DNA of 64,000 nt from Zoogloea sp041914405 (GCF_041914405.1 NZ_JAYSDK010000021.1:1-64000), one strand, 5' to 3'. Shown: positions 15,436 through 24,922, counted from the stretch's first letter. Numbers and translations are program-made. Notes: generated from the sequence alone by a model not told the origin.

Positions 15436-18345
15436 TTATGCCAAACGCTCGGCGAAGCGTTCCGCCGCTTCCGCCTTGCCGAAGTGCCAGCCCTGCAGGG
15501 AGTCGCAACCCAGATCGAGCAGCGTATCGGCCACCGCCGCGCTTTCGACGCCTTCCGCCACTAGGCCGAGGCCCAGATTGTGACCGAGCCCGACGATGGC
15601 GGCGACGATCGCACGGTCTTCCGGGCCGGCATTGATGGCCCGCACGAAGGACTGGTCGATCTTCAGTTTGTCGAGGGGAAAACGCCGCAGGTAGGCCAGG
15701 CTTGAGTAGCCAGTGCCGAAATCGTCGATGGCGATCGACAGGCCCAGCGCCTTCAGCTCGGCGAGCTGATGGGCGGCCTGCTCCACGTCGGCCATCACCA
15801 TGCTCTCGGTCACTTCCAGCGTCAGCAGCCCGGACGGCACCCCATGACGCTGCAGGGCCGCAGCCACGATGGCGACGAAATCGGCACGGCGGAACTGCAA
15901 GGGCGAGATGTTGGCCGCCACCGGCACCATGCGCCGGCCTTCCGCACGCCATTCGGCCAGCTGGCGGCACAGGGTGTCGAGTACCCATGCACCGATCGGC
16001 AGGATCAGGCCGCTCTCCTCCGCCAGCGGGATGAAGCGGGCCGGCGGCACGTTGCCGAGTTCCGGGTGGGTCCAACGCAGCAGCGCCTCGGCGGCGATCA
16101 AGGTGCCGTCGGATGCCACCACCGGCTGGTAGTGCAGCGCCAGCTCGCCCCGCTCCAGCGCGCGGCGCAGCGCATGCTCGAGGGACAGGCGCTCGCTGGT
16201 GGCGGTGGCCATGCTCTCGGTGAAGAACTGCACACCGTTGCGTCCCTCCTCCTTGGCCTTGTACATGGCCATGTCGGCCCGGTCGAGCAAGGTCTCCGCG
16301 TCCTTGCCGTCATCCGGGTAGACCGCCACCCCGACACTGGTGGACAGGCTGAACTCGCAGCCCGCCAGCTGGAACGGCTCGTCGAGGGCCGCCAGCAGGC
16401 GCTCGGCGGATGCCTGCAGGTCCGTCAGGCTGCCCTGCTCGGGCACCACCACCACGAACTCATCGCCGCCGTGGCGCAGGACGCTCTCCCCATCCCGCAG
16501 CACCGACTGCAGGCGCCCGGCCACTTCCACCAGCAACTGGTCGCCGACGTGGTGACCGAGGGTGTCGTTGATGTTCTTGAAACGATCGAGGTCCAGGAAG
16601 CACAGGCCGACCCGCCGTCCGTCCCGGCTGGCAGCCTCGACGGCTCGTTCGACAGTCGGCTGCAGCGCGGCCCGCGACGGCAGGCCGGTGAGGAAATCAT
16701 GGTCGGCAAGGAAACGGATGCGTGCCTCGTCGGCCTTGCGTCGGCTGATGTCGGAGAACACGCCGACGTAATGGAAAGCCGACCCTTCGGGCGCCCCCAC
16801 GACGCTGATCGACATGTCTGCCGGGAAGCTCTCGCCGCTGGCCCGGCGTATCCAGACCTCGCCCTGCCACAGCCCGTCCCGCAGCGCCACGGCGCGGGCA
16901 TGGCTGGCAAAGCCGCGCGGATGGGCCTGCGGGTCGAACAGCACCAGCGGCCGCCCGCGCACGTCGTCCTCGGCAAAGCCGGTCAGCGTGGTGAAGGCCC
17001 GGTTGGTCATCGCCACCCGGCGCCCGGAGTCGATGATGACGATGCCTTCCGAATTGTTCTCGAAGACCTTGGCCGCCAGCCGCAGGGCCTCGTCGCGCCG
17101 GTAGTTGCGCAGCGCGAAACCGATGTCGGCACTCATCTCCTCCAGCAGGGCCACCGTCTGCGCATCGAAGAAGTCGGTCTCAGCCTTGCGCAGCACCAAC
17201 GCCCCATCGAGGCCGGCGCCGTCCCGGATCGGGAACAGCGCAAACGATCCCGCGCTGTCCTGCCCCACGCAACCGGGACACAGCTGCGCCGCCCCCGGCT
17301 GCGCCAGATCGTTGACGATCAACGCCTCTGCCGGTACCTGGCTGGCCGGCTGGCACCACAGCGCCACGCCGCCATCGTCGCAGGCGCCATGCATGGCCAC
17401 CGGCCTGAGCGGACCGCCGTCCACATCCGGAAAACCGATCCAGGCCAGGTCCAGTTCGCCGAACTCCACCGCGATACGGCACACCTCGGGCAGCAGTGCC
17501 TCCGCGGTGCGGACGTGGACGATGGCCTTGTTGGTGACCGACAAAGCGTGATGGAGGCGCTTCATGCGTTCGATGTCGCGGTTGCGGGCATTCAGTGCCA
17601 ACAAGGTTTCATCGAGGGTTCCGGCGAGTTCGCCAAGTTCGTCCCGGCGCGCCACGGGCACGCGGACCACCTCACCAGCCCCCGCCTGGCGCCGCCCGAG
17701 GGCCTCGCGGATGGCCTCGACCGGACGCAGGACATAGCGGGACAGCAGCAGGTAGACCAGGCCGGCCACCAGGCTGAGCACCGCGCCCAGCCCGACAGCC
17801 AGGTGGAGCACCGTCTCCTCGGCAGCCTGCCACAGGCTGCCCGCATCCAGGCGCAGGAACAGCACGCCGTCGTCCGGGCGGCCGCTCGTACCACCGCCCC
17901 CGACCAGCAGCACCGGCTCCAGCACGGCAAAGCTGCGGCTGGCGGCATCCAGCATGCGCTCGCCGTGCCGGGAGATCTGCACACTGCCCAGGCTGGCAGC
18001 CAGCGCCCGGTCGGGCAATGCCGTCAGCGGGAGGTCGTGCCAGCCGTGGTCGTTGGCGGCGATGACCCGGGCCGGCTGACCGGCCACCAGCAGCACGCGG
18101 GTCACGTCCCGCGCCGCGCCCAGAGCCGACACAAACCGGCGCAGGTCGGCCGGATCACGGGCGTTTTCCGCCGCCGCATAGACCGCCGACACGATGGCCT
18201 CCGCGCGCTGCTCGACGAGGGCCTGGAAACGCTCGACGATACCGGCGTACAGCACGCTGACGAGCAGGCCCATGCCGGTCGCCCACAGGGCCAGCAAGGG
18301 CCCGAGCAAGCGCCAGCGCAGGGACAGGAAGCCACTTCCGTTCAT
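15436..18345 (-). CDS. HAMP-GAF-PAS-GGDEF-EAL cyclic-di-GMP signalling protein
   Basis: A 969-residue inner-membrane protein. Order: TM helix (about 10-35), periplasmic region to about 165, second TM helix, HAMP (about 195-250), GAF-like region (280-410), PAS (420-540), GGDEF (about 555-710) and EAL (720-960). Both catalytic signatures are intact: RHGGDEFVVV, and IAAEALLRW with DDFGTGYSSLAYL, so synthesis, hydrolysis or both are possible. ATG 18345 is preferred; an upstream start at 18396 would overlap the preceding gene. It follows the binding-protein gene by 25 bp, suggesting that protein is its periplasmic input. Confidence 0.92.
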   Translation of the reverse strand: MNGSGFLSLRWRLLGPLLALWATGMGLLVSVLYAGIVERFQALVEQRAEAIVSAVYAAAENARDPADLRRFVSALGAARDVTRVLLVAGQPARVIAANDHGWHDLPLTALPDRALAASLGSVQISRHGERMLDAASRSFAVLEPVLLVGGGGTSGRPDDGVLFLRLDAGSLWQAAEETVLHLAVGLGAVLSLVAGLVYLLLSRYVLRPVEAIREALGRRQAGAGEVVRVPVARRDELGELAGTLDETLLALNARNRDIERMKRLHHALSVTNKAIVHVRTAEALLPEVCRIAVEFGELDLAWIGFPDVDGGPLRPVAMHGACDDGGVALWCQPASQVPAEALIVNDLAQPGAAQLCPGCVGQDSAGSFALFPIRDGAGLDGALVLRKAETDFFDAQTVALLEEMSADIGFALRNYRRDEALRLAAKVFENNSEGIVIIDSGRRVAMTNRAFTTLTGFAEDDVRGRPLVLFDPQAHPRGFASHARAVALRDGLWQGEVWIRRASGESFPADMSISVVGAPEGSAFHYVGVFSDISRRKADEARIRFLADHDFLTGLPSRAALQPTVERAVEAASRDGRRVGLCFLDLDRFKNINDTLGHHVGDQLLVEVAGRLQSVLRDGESVLRHGGDEFVVVVPEQGSLTDLQASAERLLAALDEPFQLAGCEFSLSTSVGVAVYPDDGKDAETLLDRADMAMYKAKEEGRNGVQFFTESMATATSERLSLEHALRRALERGELALHYQPVVASDGTLIAAEALLRWTHPELGNVPPARFIPLAEESGLILPIGAWVLDTLCRQLAEWRAEGRRMVPVAANISPLQFRRADFVAIVAAALQRHGVPSGLLTLEVTESMVMADVEQAAHQLAELKALGLSIAIDDFGTGYSSLAYLRRFPLDKLKIDQSFVRAINAGPEDRAIVAAIVGLGHNLGLGLVAEGVESAAVADTLLDLGCDSLQGWHFGKAEAAERFAERLA

Positions 18346-18370
18346 CGGCGCATGCCCTCTGTCCGCCGCC

Positions 18371-19366
18371 TCATGCCAGGCTGCCATGCCGGGCAATCAA
18401 TTCGCGGGCAATCAGGAAGTCCTTCAGTGTGCGGCGCTGGCGCAACTGGGCGAGGTCCATCATGGCCCCCTGCAGGCGGTTCAGGGCTCGCTCCACCGGC
18501 CCACCGGCAGCCAGCAGCTCGCGCTGCTCGCCGTGGCTGACATAACGCAGCCCAGCCAGCGTGTCCTGCAATTCGGCGACGCTGACGTTCTCCCGGAGGG
18601 CCATGATGCGCAGCGCTTCGTCGGCATGTCGGGCCAGGAAGTCCATCGCCCTGTGGTAAGCACCGACGAAGGCCTCCACTTCGGCGCCGCGGCGCGCCAC
18701 GAAGCCCCCGTCGAAGACCAGCGTATCGACCACCTCGCCGGGCACCTGGCCACTATGGAAGAGGACCTTGCCACCCGCCTCCTGCAACCGGCGGGACTCC
18801 GGCGGGAAGCACACGGCAGCCGCCACCTTCCCCTCCGCAAAGGCCTCCGGCATGGCGTTCTGCGGCATCGGCACCAAGCTCACGTCGCGAATGCCAAGGC
18901 CAACGCTGGCCAAGGCCAGCGCCAGCAGTTGGATGTGCAGGGTACCCGGCTCGATGGCCACCCGATGGCCCCGCAGATCGGCCGGGCCGGACATGGCGGG
19001 CGTGCCGATCAGCACATCGGCGCCGTTCGAGTAGTCCACCACCGCCGCGATCTGCGGACGCAGCCCCGCCTGGTCGGCGGCCAGCAGGATTTCCACCAGC
19101 GTCGCCCCGCAGCCGTCCACCTGGCCGCGCTCGAAGGCCCGCCGGGAGGCGCCGATGGACGTGAGATCAACCAGGCTTACGTCAAGCCCGGCATCGCGGA
19201 AGAACCCCTTGTCCCGCGCAATGTAGAGGGGATCAAAACCCGGCCAGGGATTGGTGGCGAACTTGAGCGGCTCCCGCCGGACACCATTGCATCCCTGTGC
19301 CAGCACGACGGCACCGACAGCGGCGGACAGGAAGCGGCGGCGCGACATGGGCACGGACAAGCTCAT
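18371..19366 (-). CDS. Periplasmic substrate-binding protein, NMT1/THI5-SsuA type
   Basis: A 331-residue binding protein of the nitrate/sulfonate/thiamine-precursor class (PLKFATNPWPGFDPLYIARDKGFF; later YSNGADVLIGTPAM and FPPESRRL). The N-terminus SRRRFLSAAVGAVVLAQGC has a twin-arginine-like pair and a Cys at the end of the hydrophobic segment, so it may be a Tat-exported or lipid-anchored protein; the lipobox (AQGC) is imperfect. No ABC permease or ATPase is nearby. Instead a GGDEF/EAL gene follows on the same strand, so a sensory rather than transport role is inferred. Start ATG 19366; 19408 and further upstream starts are possible. Confidence 0.82.
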   Translation of the reverse strand: MSLSVPMSRRRFLSAAVGAVVLAQGCNGVRREPLKFATNPWPGFDPLYIARDKGFFRDAGLDVSLVDLTSIGASRRAFERGQVDGCGATLVEILLAADQAGLRPQIAAVVDYSNGADVLIGTPAMSGPADLRGHRVAIEPGTLHIQLLALALASVGLGIRDVSLVPMPQNAMPEAFAEGKVAAAVCFPPESRRLQEAGGKVLFHSGQVPGEVVDTLVFDGGFVARRGAEVEAFVGAYHRAMDFLARHADEALRIMALRENVSVAELQDTLAGLRYVSHGEQRELLAAGGPVERALNRLQGAMMDLAQLRQRRTLKDFLIARELIARHGSLA

Positions 19367-19479
19367 AAGCCGAATCGATAAATTGCTTTTCCGGCAAGTA
19401 TGCACTGGAGTTTTAAAAATGCCCATGTCCCGAAACCGGCCGACACATTCGGCAACCCGCGGCCCCACCCACGCCCCCG

Positions 19480-19521
19480 TTGACCCCGGTCAAGGCCCGC
19501 CCGGCGGGGCACGCCTATAGT
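19480..19521 (+). promoter_or_regulatory. FNR-type class II promoter of ubiUVT
   Basis: TTGACCCCGGTCAA at 19480-19493 fits the FNR/ANR half-sites (TTGAT-N4-ATCAA) with one symmetrical change per arm. TATAGT at 19516-19521 is a good -10 element. With transcription starting near 19528, the site would be centred at about -41.5, the classical activation position. ubiU begins at 19554. Confidence 0.72.
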
Positions 19522-19553
19522 CCGCCGGCGTCATTTTTCGCCGCCCGGAACCC

Positions 19554-20567
19554 ATGACTCCCCCGCATCCGATCGAACTGGTCTGCCCCGCCGGCAGCCT
19601 GCCCGCCCTCAAGACCGCCATCGACAACGGCGCCGACTGCGTCTATCTCGGCTTCAAGGACGCCACCAACGCCCGCAACTTCACCGGCCTCAACTTCGAC
19701 GACAAGTCGATGGCCGAAGGCGTGCGCTACGCCCACGACCGTGGCCGCAAGGTGCTTCTGGCCCTCAACACCTACCCACAGACCGACAACTGGTCCAGCT
19801 GGACCGGCGCCGTGGATCGCGCCGCCACCTGCGGCATCGACGCGCTGATCCTCGCCGACCCCGGCCTGATGGCCTATGCGCGCAAGACCCACCCGCAGCT
19901 GCGCCTGCACCTGTCGGTCCAGGGCTCGGCCACCAGCTACGACGCCATCAATTTCTACTACGAACGTTTCGGCATTTCGCGTGCGGTGCTGCCGCGGGTG
20001 CTGTCCCTGGCCCAGGTGGAGCACGTGATCGCCAACACCCCGGTGGAGATCGAGGTGTTCGGCTTCGGCGGGCTGTGCGTGATGGTCGAGGGGCGCTGCG
20101 CGCTGTCGGCCTACGCCACCGGCGAATCCCCCAACTGCAACGGCGCCTGCTCGCCGGGCAAACACGTGCGCTGGGAGCAGACCCCGAAGGGCATGGAAAC
20201 CCGCCTCAACGGCATCCTCATCGACCGCTTCGCCGACGGCGAGCGGGCCGGCTACCCGACCCTCTGCAAGGGCCGCTTCGACGTCAACGGCGAGACCTAC
20301 TACGCCATCGAGGAGCCCACCAGCCTCAACACGCTGGAGTTACTGCCCGAGCTGGCCCGCGTAGGCGTTCGCGCGATCAAGATCGAAGGCCGCCAGCGCA
20401 GCCCCGCCTACGTGACCCAGGTCACCAAGGTATGGCGCGCCGCCATCGATCGGCTGCAGGCCGACACCGCCCCCTTCCGCGTCGAGGCCGCGTGGATGGC
20501 CGAACTCAACAAGGTTTCCGAAGGCCAGAGCCACACCCTCGGCGCCTACTACCGTCCCTGGAAGTGA
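19554..20567 (+). CDS. ubiU: Oxygen-independent ubiquinone hydroxylation protein UbiU (peptidase U32 family)
   Basis: A 337-residue U32-family protein. With UbiV it forms an iron-sulfur complex that hydroxylates the ubiquinone ring without oxygen. Visible features are the N-terminal IELVCPAGSLPALKTAIDNGADCVYLG and the cluster-region cysteines (GGLCVMVEGRCALS, NCNGACSPGKH and TLCKGRF). It is the first gene of ubiU-ubiV-ubiT and lies behind an FNR-type promoter, matching its anaerobic role. ATG 19554 is the only well-placed start. Confidence 0.94.
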   Translation: MTPPHPIELVCPAGSLPALKTAIDNGADCVYLGFKDATNARNFTGLNFDDKSMAEGVRYAHDRGRKVLLALNTYPQTDNWSSWTGAVDRAATCGIDALILADPGLMAYARKTHPQLRLHLSVQGSATSYDAINFYYERFGISRAVLPRVLSLAQVEHVIANTPVEIEVFGFGGLCVMVEGRCALSAYATGESPNCNGACSPGKHVRWEQTPKGMETRLNGILIDRFADGERAGYPTLCKGRFDVNGETYYAIEEPTSLNTLELLPELARVGVRAIKIEGRQRSPAYVTQVTKVWRAAIDRLQADTAPFRVEAAWMAELNKVSEGQSHTLGAYYRPWK

Positions 20568-20571
20568 TGTG

Positions 20572-21477
20572 ATGAAACTCGCCCTCGGTCCCCTGCTCTA
20601 CTACTGGCCCCGCCAGGCCACGCTGACTTTCTACGCCGACATGGCGGATGCCCCGGTGGATATCGTCTATCTCGGCGAAACGGTGTGTTCCCGCCGCCAC
20701 GAACTGCGCCTCAGCGACTGGCTCGAAGTAGCCGAAACCCTCGCCGCCGCCGGCAAGGAGGTCGTGCTGTCCAGCCAGGTGCTGGTCGAATCGGAATCCG
20801 ACCTCAAGACCCTGCGCCGCATCGTCACCAACGGGCGCTTCCGCGTCGAGGCCAACGACATGGGCGCGGTGCGCCTGCTCACCGGTGGTGACGCACCGGT
20901 GGCGGACTGGATCGCCGGCCCGACGCTGAACATCTTCAACCCAGCCACCCTCGGCATGTTCGCCAAGCTTGGTGCCACCCGCTGGGTCGCCCCGCCGGAG
21001 ATGTCACGCCAGCAGATCGCCGAACTGCGCGACGGCCTCGGCCGGCCGATGGAGGTCGAAGTCTTCGCCCACGGCCGCCTGCCGCTGGCCTTCTCGGCGC
21101 GCTGCTTCACCGCCCGCCACTACAACCTGCAGAAGGACACCTGCGAGTTCCGCTGTCTGCAGTTCGCCGACGGCATTCCGCTGAAGACCCGTGAAGGCGA
21201 ACCCTTCCTGACCCTCAACGGCATCCAGACCCAGTCCGCCCACGTACACACCCTGCTCGGCGACCTGCCCGCCGTGCAGGCCGACGGCCTGGACATCCTG
21301 CGCATCAGCCCCCAGGGGGAGCACACCGCCGAGGTCATCGAGCTGTTCCGCCAGGCCCTGGCCGGCCAGCTTCCGCCCGCCGAAGCCCTGCGCAACGCCC
21401 GCCCCCTGCTGCCGGAAGCCCCGTGCAACGGCTTCTGGCACGGCCGGCCGGGCGTCGAACAACTCGTCACCGCCTGA
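20572..21477 (+). CDS. ubiV: Oxygen-independent ubiquinone hydroxylation protein UbiV
   Basis: A 301-residue U32-family partner of UbiU. Conserved elements are LALGPLLYYWPRQATLTFYADMA, VYLGETVCSRRHELRL, and the Cys set around FSARCFTARHYNLQKDTCEFRCLQF, which binds the [4Fe-4S] cluster. It begins 4 bp after ubiU; ATG 20572 is preferred over the in-frame GTG directly before it. The encoded pair acts on ubiquinone precursors in the Ubi metabolon under low oxygen. Confidence 0.94.
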   Translation: MKLALGPLLYYWPRQATLTFYADMADAPVDIVYLGETVCSRRHELRLSDWLEVAETLAAAGKEVVLSSQVLVESESDLKTLRRIVTNGRFRVEANDMGAVRLLTGGDAPVADWIAGPTLNIFNPATLGMFAKLGATRWVAPPEMSRQQIAELRDGLGRPMEVEVFAHGRLPLAFSARCFTARHYNLQKDTCEFRCLQFADGIPLKTREGEPFLTLNGIQTQSAHVHTLLGDLPAVQADGLDILRISPQGEHTAEVIELFRQALAGQLPPAEALRNARPLLPEAPCNGFWHGRPGVEQLVTA

Positions 21478-21496
21478 TTCTCCGGAGCGCCCGACC

Positions 21497-21949
21497 ATGA
21501 AACTGCCCGCCTTCACCCTGCCCAAGCCGGTCGCCAGCATCGGCGCCCGCCTGCCCCAGCTGCCGCCGACGCTGGCACTGGTCGGCGGACTCAACCTGGC
21601 CCTCGACCGCATCCTACCCCGCGACACCCTGGAACCGCTGACCGGCAAGCGCCTGCTGCTCAAGGTCACCGACGCCGGCCTGACCCTGCGTTTCACCTTC
21701 ACGCCGCGGGGCTTCCGCCCACTGTTCGACCCGCGCCAGCCGGACCTGACCATCTCCGCCACCACGCGCGACTACCTGGCTCTCGCCCTGCGCGAGGAAG
21801 ACCCGGACACCCTGTTCTTCAGCCGCCGCCTGCTGATGGAAGGCGAAACCGACCTCGGCCTGCTGGTCAAGAACACCCTGGACGCGGTGGACTGGGATGC
21901 GCTGATGGCACGCTTGAGGATATTCCGGCCGCCGGTTGGAGCGAACTGA
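21497..21949 (+). CDS. ubiT: SCP2-domain ubiquinone accessory factor UbiT
   Basis: A 150-residue SCP2-like lipid-binding protein, LNLALDRILPRDTLEPLTGKRL to ARLRIF. It is the anaerobic counterpart of UbiJ and is needed with UbiUV for oxygen-independent ubiquinone synthesis, probably by holding the hydrophobic intermediates. It follows ubiV by 19 bp with a ribosome site (tccggag). A palindromic repeat pair begins 9 bp after its stop codon. Confidence 0.9.
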   Translation: MKLPAFTLPKPVASIGARLPQLPPTLALVGGLNLALDRILPRDTLEPLTGKRLLLKVTDAGLTLRFTFTPRGFRPLFDPRQPDLTISATTRDYLALALREEDPDTLFFSRRLLMEGETDLGLLVKNTLDAVDWDALMARLRIFRPPVGAN

Positions 21950-21957
21950 GCGGACAT

Positions 21958-22048
21958 TGGGCGAATGAATTCGCCTCTACAGAGGGGCGCCGGCCTGAGC
22001 GGTTCAATTGCATGAGGGATTGATCCGTGGGGGCGAATTCATTCGCCC
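21958..22048. repeat. Palindromic repeat copy 3 (units in reversed order)
   Basis: Unit GGGCGAATGAATTCGCC at 21959-21975 with a degenerate outer end (CTCTACAGAGG), and a unit beginning GTGGGGGCGAATTCATTC at 22027-22048. The order is inverted relative to copies 2, 5, 6, 7 and 8: the GA-centred unit comes first. It may be two independent single units. Confidence 0.8.
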
Positions 22049-22180
22049 GCCCCTGCCGACTGACGCCACCGGCTCCCTCTGACGCCAGACCTCTCCCCCG
22101 CACCGCATCATCCCCGCCCCGCATCATCCCCGCCCCGACCCGGCTAGAATGAGGCCTGACGCGCCCCTCCAGCCAGCCCG

Positions 22181-23260
22181 ATGCCTTCGCCACGCCACAG
22201 TTCTCCGCTCGCCGCCTACTTCGCTGCCGCCATCGGGATACTGATCGTCTACGCCTGCCTGCATCCTTTCACCGGCTGGCGGAACCCCGGCCTGCCGGTC
22301 TTCGACTTCCTGTCCGCCCCCTGGCCACGGTATTACACCTGGGTAGACCTGGTAGTAAACGTCATCGGCATCGTGCCCTTCAGCTTCGCGCTGGTGCCCG
22401 CGCTGGGCCGCCTGCCCCGGGTGCTGGCGGTACTGCTGGCGATCCTGATCACCGCCAGCCTCAGCCTGTCGGTGGAAACCCTGCAGAACTTCCTTCCCAC
22501 CCGTGTCTCGTCCAATGTGGACGTGGGCTGCAACACCATCGGCGGCATCCTCGGCGCGCTGGCCGGCGCCCGCTGGGGCAGTGGTCTGTTCGCCCCCACC
22601 AGCGGCCTCACCCGCTGGCGCCAGCGGCGCATCGTGCCCGGCCATTCGGGCGAGATCGGGCTGGTGCTCATGGGCCTGTGGCTGCTCACCCTACTCACCC
22701 CCGAGAGCCTGTTGTTCGCCACCGGCGACCTGCGCCGCCTGTTCGATCTGCCGACCCCGCTGCAATTCAACCCGACCCGCTTCGTGAAAGTGGAGGCGGC
22801 CATCACCACCAGCCAGCTGCTCGCCGTCGGCCTCACCGCCAGCTGCATCATGCGCCGCTTCAGCCCGTGGCCGCTGGCGGCGCTGGTACTCCTCGGCCTC
22901 GGCGCCAAGACCCTCGCAGCGGCCGCCTTCTTCTCCCCCGGCGATCCCTTCCACTGGATGACCCCTGGCGGACAGATCGGCCTCGCCGCCGGCGCGGCCC
23001 TGCTCGGCGTGTGTCTGCTGCTGCCCAAGCGCAGCCACGGCATGCTGGCCGGCATGGCCCTGCTGGTCGGTACCGCGCTGGTCAACCTGGCCCCCGAGAA
23101 CCCCTTCCTGCCCAGCGACGTAGAGCTGATCCGCCACGGCAACTTTCTCAATTTCCACGGTCTGACCCAGCTCACGGCCAGCCTGTGGCCCTTCGCAGCC
23201 TTCGCCTACCTGGGCCTGACAGGTGCCAGCGCGCCGGAAGACAAAGGCCGCCGCAGCTGA
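22181..23260 (+). CDS. VanZ-like membrane protein
   Basis: A 359-residue integral membrane protein. The first half has the VanZ-family pattern: WVDLVVNVIGIVPFSFAL (about 58-75), a helix, then SLSVETLQNFLPTRVSSNVDVGCNTIGGILGA (about 100-131). The second half adds further helices not present in minimal VanZ. In Gram-positives VanZ lowers teicoplanin binding; in proteobacteria the role is unknown. ATG 22181 gives a short hydrophilic N-terminus followed directly by a helix. Confidence 0.8.
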   Translation: MPSPRHSSPLAAYFAAAIGILIVYACLHPFTGWRNPGLPVFDFLSAPWPRYYTWVDLVVNVIGIVPFSFALVPALGRLPRVLAVLLAILITASLSLSVETLQNFLPTRVSSNVDVGCNTIGGILGALAGARWGSGLFAPTSGLTRWRQRRIVPGHSGEIGLVLMGLWLLTLLTPESLLFATGDLRRLFDLPTPLQFNPTRFVKVEAAITTSQLLAVGLTASCIMRRFSPWPLAALVLLGLGAKTLAAAAFFSPGDPFHWMTPGGQIGLAAGAALLGVCLLLPKRSHGMLAGMALLVGTALVNLAPENPFLPSDVELIRHGNFLNFHGLTQLTASLWPFAAFAYLGLTGASAPEDKGRRS

Positions 23261-23351
23261 TTCCGGGCTTCACCCGACTCCCCCAGGACGGGCGATTGGC
23301 CGATAATCGCGACACATTCCAACAACAGAACCACTCCCCCGGAGACCGCCC

Positions 23352-23660
23352 ATGAGCTATTTCAAGCACCACGTCTTCTTCTGCTGCAATCAGCGCGGCC
23401 CCGGCGAAACCTGTTGTGCGGCCCAGGGCGCCGTCGAACTGCAGACCTACGCCAAGGACCGCATCGCCGCGCTGGGCCTGAAGGGCAAGGGCAAGGTACG
23501 CATCAACAAGGCCGGCTGCCTCGACCGCTGCGACGAAGGCCCGGTGCTGGTGGTGTACCCCGACAACGTCTGGTACACCTTCGTGGACAAGGCCGATGTG
23601 GATGAAATCATCAGCGAGCACCTGCAGCACGGCCGCATCGTCGAACGCCTGAAGATCTGA
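23352..23660 (+). CDS. Thioredoxin-like [2Fe-2S] ferredoxin
   Basis: A 102-residue ferredoxin of the thioredoxin-like fold. The cluster ligands are expected among Cys11/12, Cys21/22 and the pair in KAGCLDRCDEGP (about 55-66), which is the family signature. The following VLVVYPDNVWYTFVDKADVDEIISEHLQ is also typical. It is a cytosolic electron carrier with unknown partner. The ribosome site ggaga precedes ATG 23352. The alpha/beta hydrolase begins 2 bp after the stop. Confidence 0.9.
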   Translation: MSYFKHHVFFCCNQRGPGETCCAAQGAVELQTYAKDRIAALGLKGKGKVRINKAGCLDRCDEGPVLVVYPDNVWYTFVDKADVDEIISEHLQHGRIVERLKI

Positions 23661-23662
23661 TC

Positions 23663-24301
23663 ATGCCCGCTACCGAAAACGCCCTTATCAACGGCCCCGA
23701 CGGCCCGATCGAACTGATCATCGACACCCCGGACCAGGTCCGCGGCATCGCGCTGGTGTGCCACCCGCACCCGCTGTTCCACGGCGCCAACACCAACAAG
23801 GTCGCCCACACCCTGGCACGGGTCTTCCGCGACCTCGGCTACGCCGCACTGCGCCCCAACTTCCGCGGCGTCGGCAAGAGCGTCGGCACCCATGACAACG
23901 GCGGCGCCGAGACCGAGGACATGCTGGCCGTCATCGCCTGGGCCCAGAGCCGCTGGGGCGGCCTGCCGCTGGCCCTCGGCGGCTTCTCCTTCGGCGCCTA
24001 TGTGCAGACCCGCGTTGCCGCGCGGCTGGCCGACAGCATCACCCCACCGGGGCGCATCGTGCTGGTCGGCACTGCCGCCGGCGAAGTCACCGGCGCACGC
24101 AGCTACACGACGCTGCCGGTGCCCAAGGACAGCCTGATCATCCACGGTGAAAGGGATGAAACCGTCGCCCTCGCCAATGTGATGGAATGGGCCGAACCGC
24201 AGGAGCTCCCGGTCGTCGTCGTCCCCGGCGCCGACCACTTCTTCCACGGCAAGCTGCACATCATCCGCAGCATCATCGAACGGGCGTGGCGCCCTCTCTG
24301 A
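23663..24301 (+). CDS. Alpha/beta hydrolase, YqiA/CC-type small esterase
   Basis: A 212-residue alpha/beta hydrolase. The oxyanion region is VCHPHPLFHGANTNKVAHTLA (36-56), the nucleophile elbow is GGFSFGAY (Ser about 109), and the catalytic Asp and His probably lie in HGERDETV and PGADHFFHG. This compact group (CHPHPLxGGTxxN pattern) is widespread in proteobacteria with esterase-like or unknown function. Close spacing with the ferredoxin and GST genes indicates one transcript. Confidence 0.85.
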   Translation: MPATENALINGPDGPIELIIDTPDQVRGIALVCHPHPLFHGANTNKVAHTLARVFRDLGYAALRPNFRGVGKSVGTHDNGGAETEDMLAVIAWAQSRWGGLPLALGGFSFGAYVQTRVAARLADSITPPGRIVLVGTAAGEVTGARSYTTLPVPKDSLIIHGERDETVALANVMEWAEPQELPVVVVPGADHFFHGKLHIIRSIIERAWRPL

Positions 24302-24314
24302 GCGCAGAAAAGCA

Positions 24315-24922
24315 ATGAAACTCGTCGTCTCCCTCACCAGCCCCTATGCGCGCAAGATCCGCGTCGTGCTGGCCGAAAAAGCCCTTCCCTTCGAGCAGGA
24401 AGTGGACATTCCGTGGGTTCCTGAAACCCACGTGCCCGACTACAACCCCCTCGGCAAGGTACCGGCGCTGGTCGCCGACGATGGCCAGGTGTGGTTCGAC
24501 TCGCCGGTCATCGCCGAATACCTCGAGACCCTAGGCGGTCCCGAGCTGATCCCCGCCGACCGTCTGGCCGCGCTGCCCGTGCGCCAGAGCGAGGCCCTCG
24601 CCGACGGCATCACCGACGCAGCGGTGGCGGCCTTCCTGGAAAGCCGCCGCCCGCTGCCCAAGCAGGATCACGCCAACATCCAGCGCCAGCTCGACAAGAT
24701 CCGCCGCGGCCTCGCCGCCCTCGAAGCGCGCCTCGAACAACGTCTGGGCCTCGGCAGCGAGACACTGAGCATCGCCGACATCGCCGCTGGCTGCGCCCTC
24801 GGCTACCTGGACCTGCGCCTCGCCGAGTTCAACTGGCGCTCCCGCCATACAGCGCTGGCCGCCTGGGCCGAGCAACTCCTCGCCCGGCCGTCCTTCGTGT
24901 CCACCACGCCCCCGCCGAACTG

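Noticed and set aside
15769..18540. 923-codon plus-strand open frame
   Set aside because: It is the antisense shadow of the GGDEF/EAL gene in GC-rich DNA: the composition is His/Gln/Arg-rich, there is no domain, and the minus-strand protein has complete motifs.
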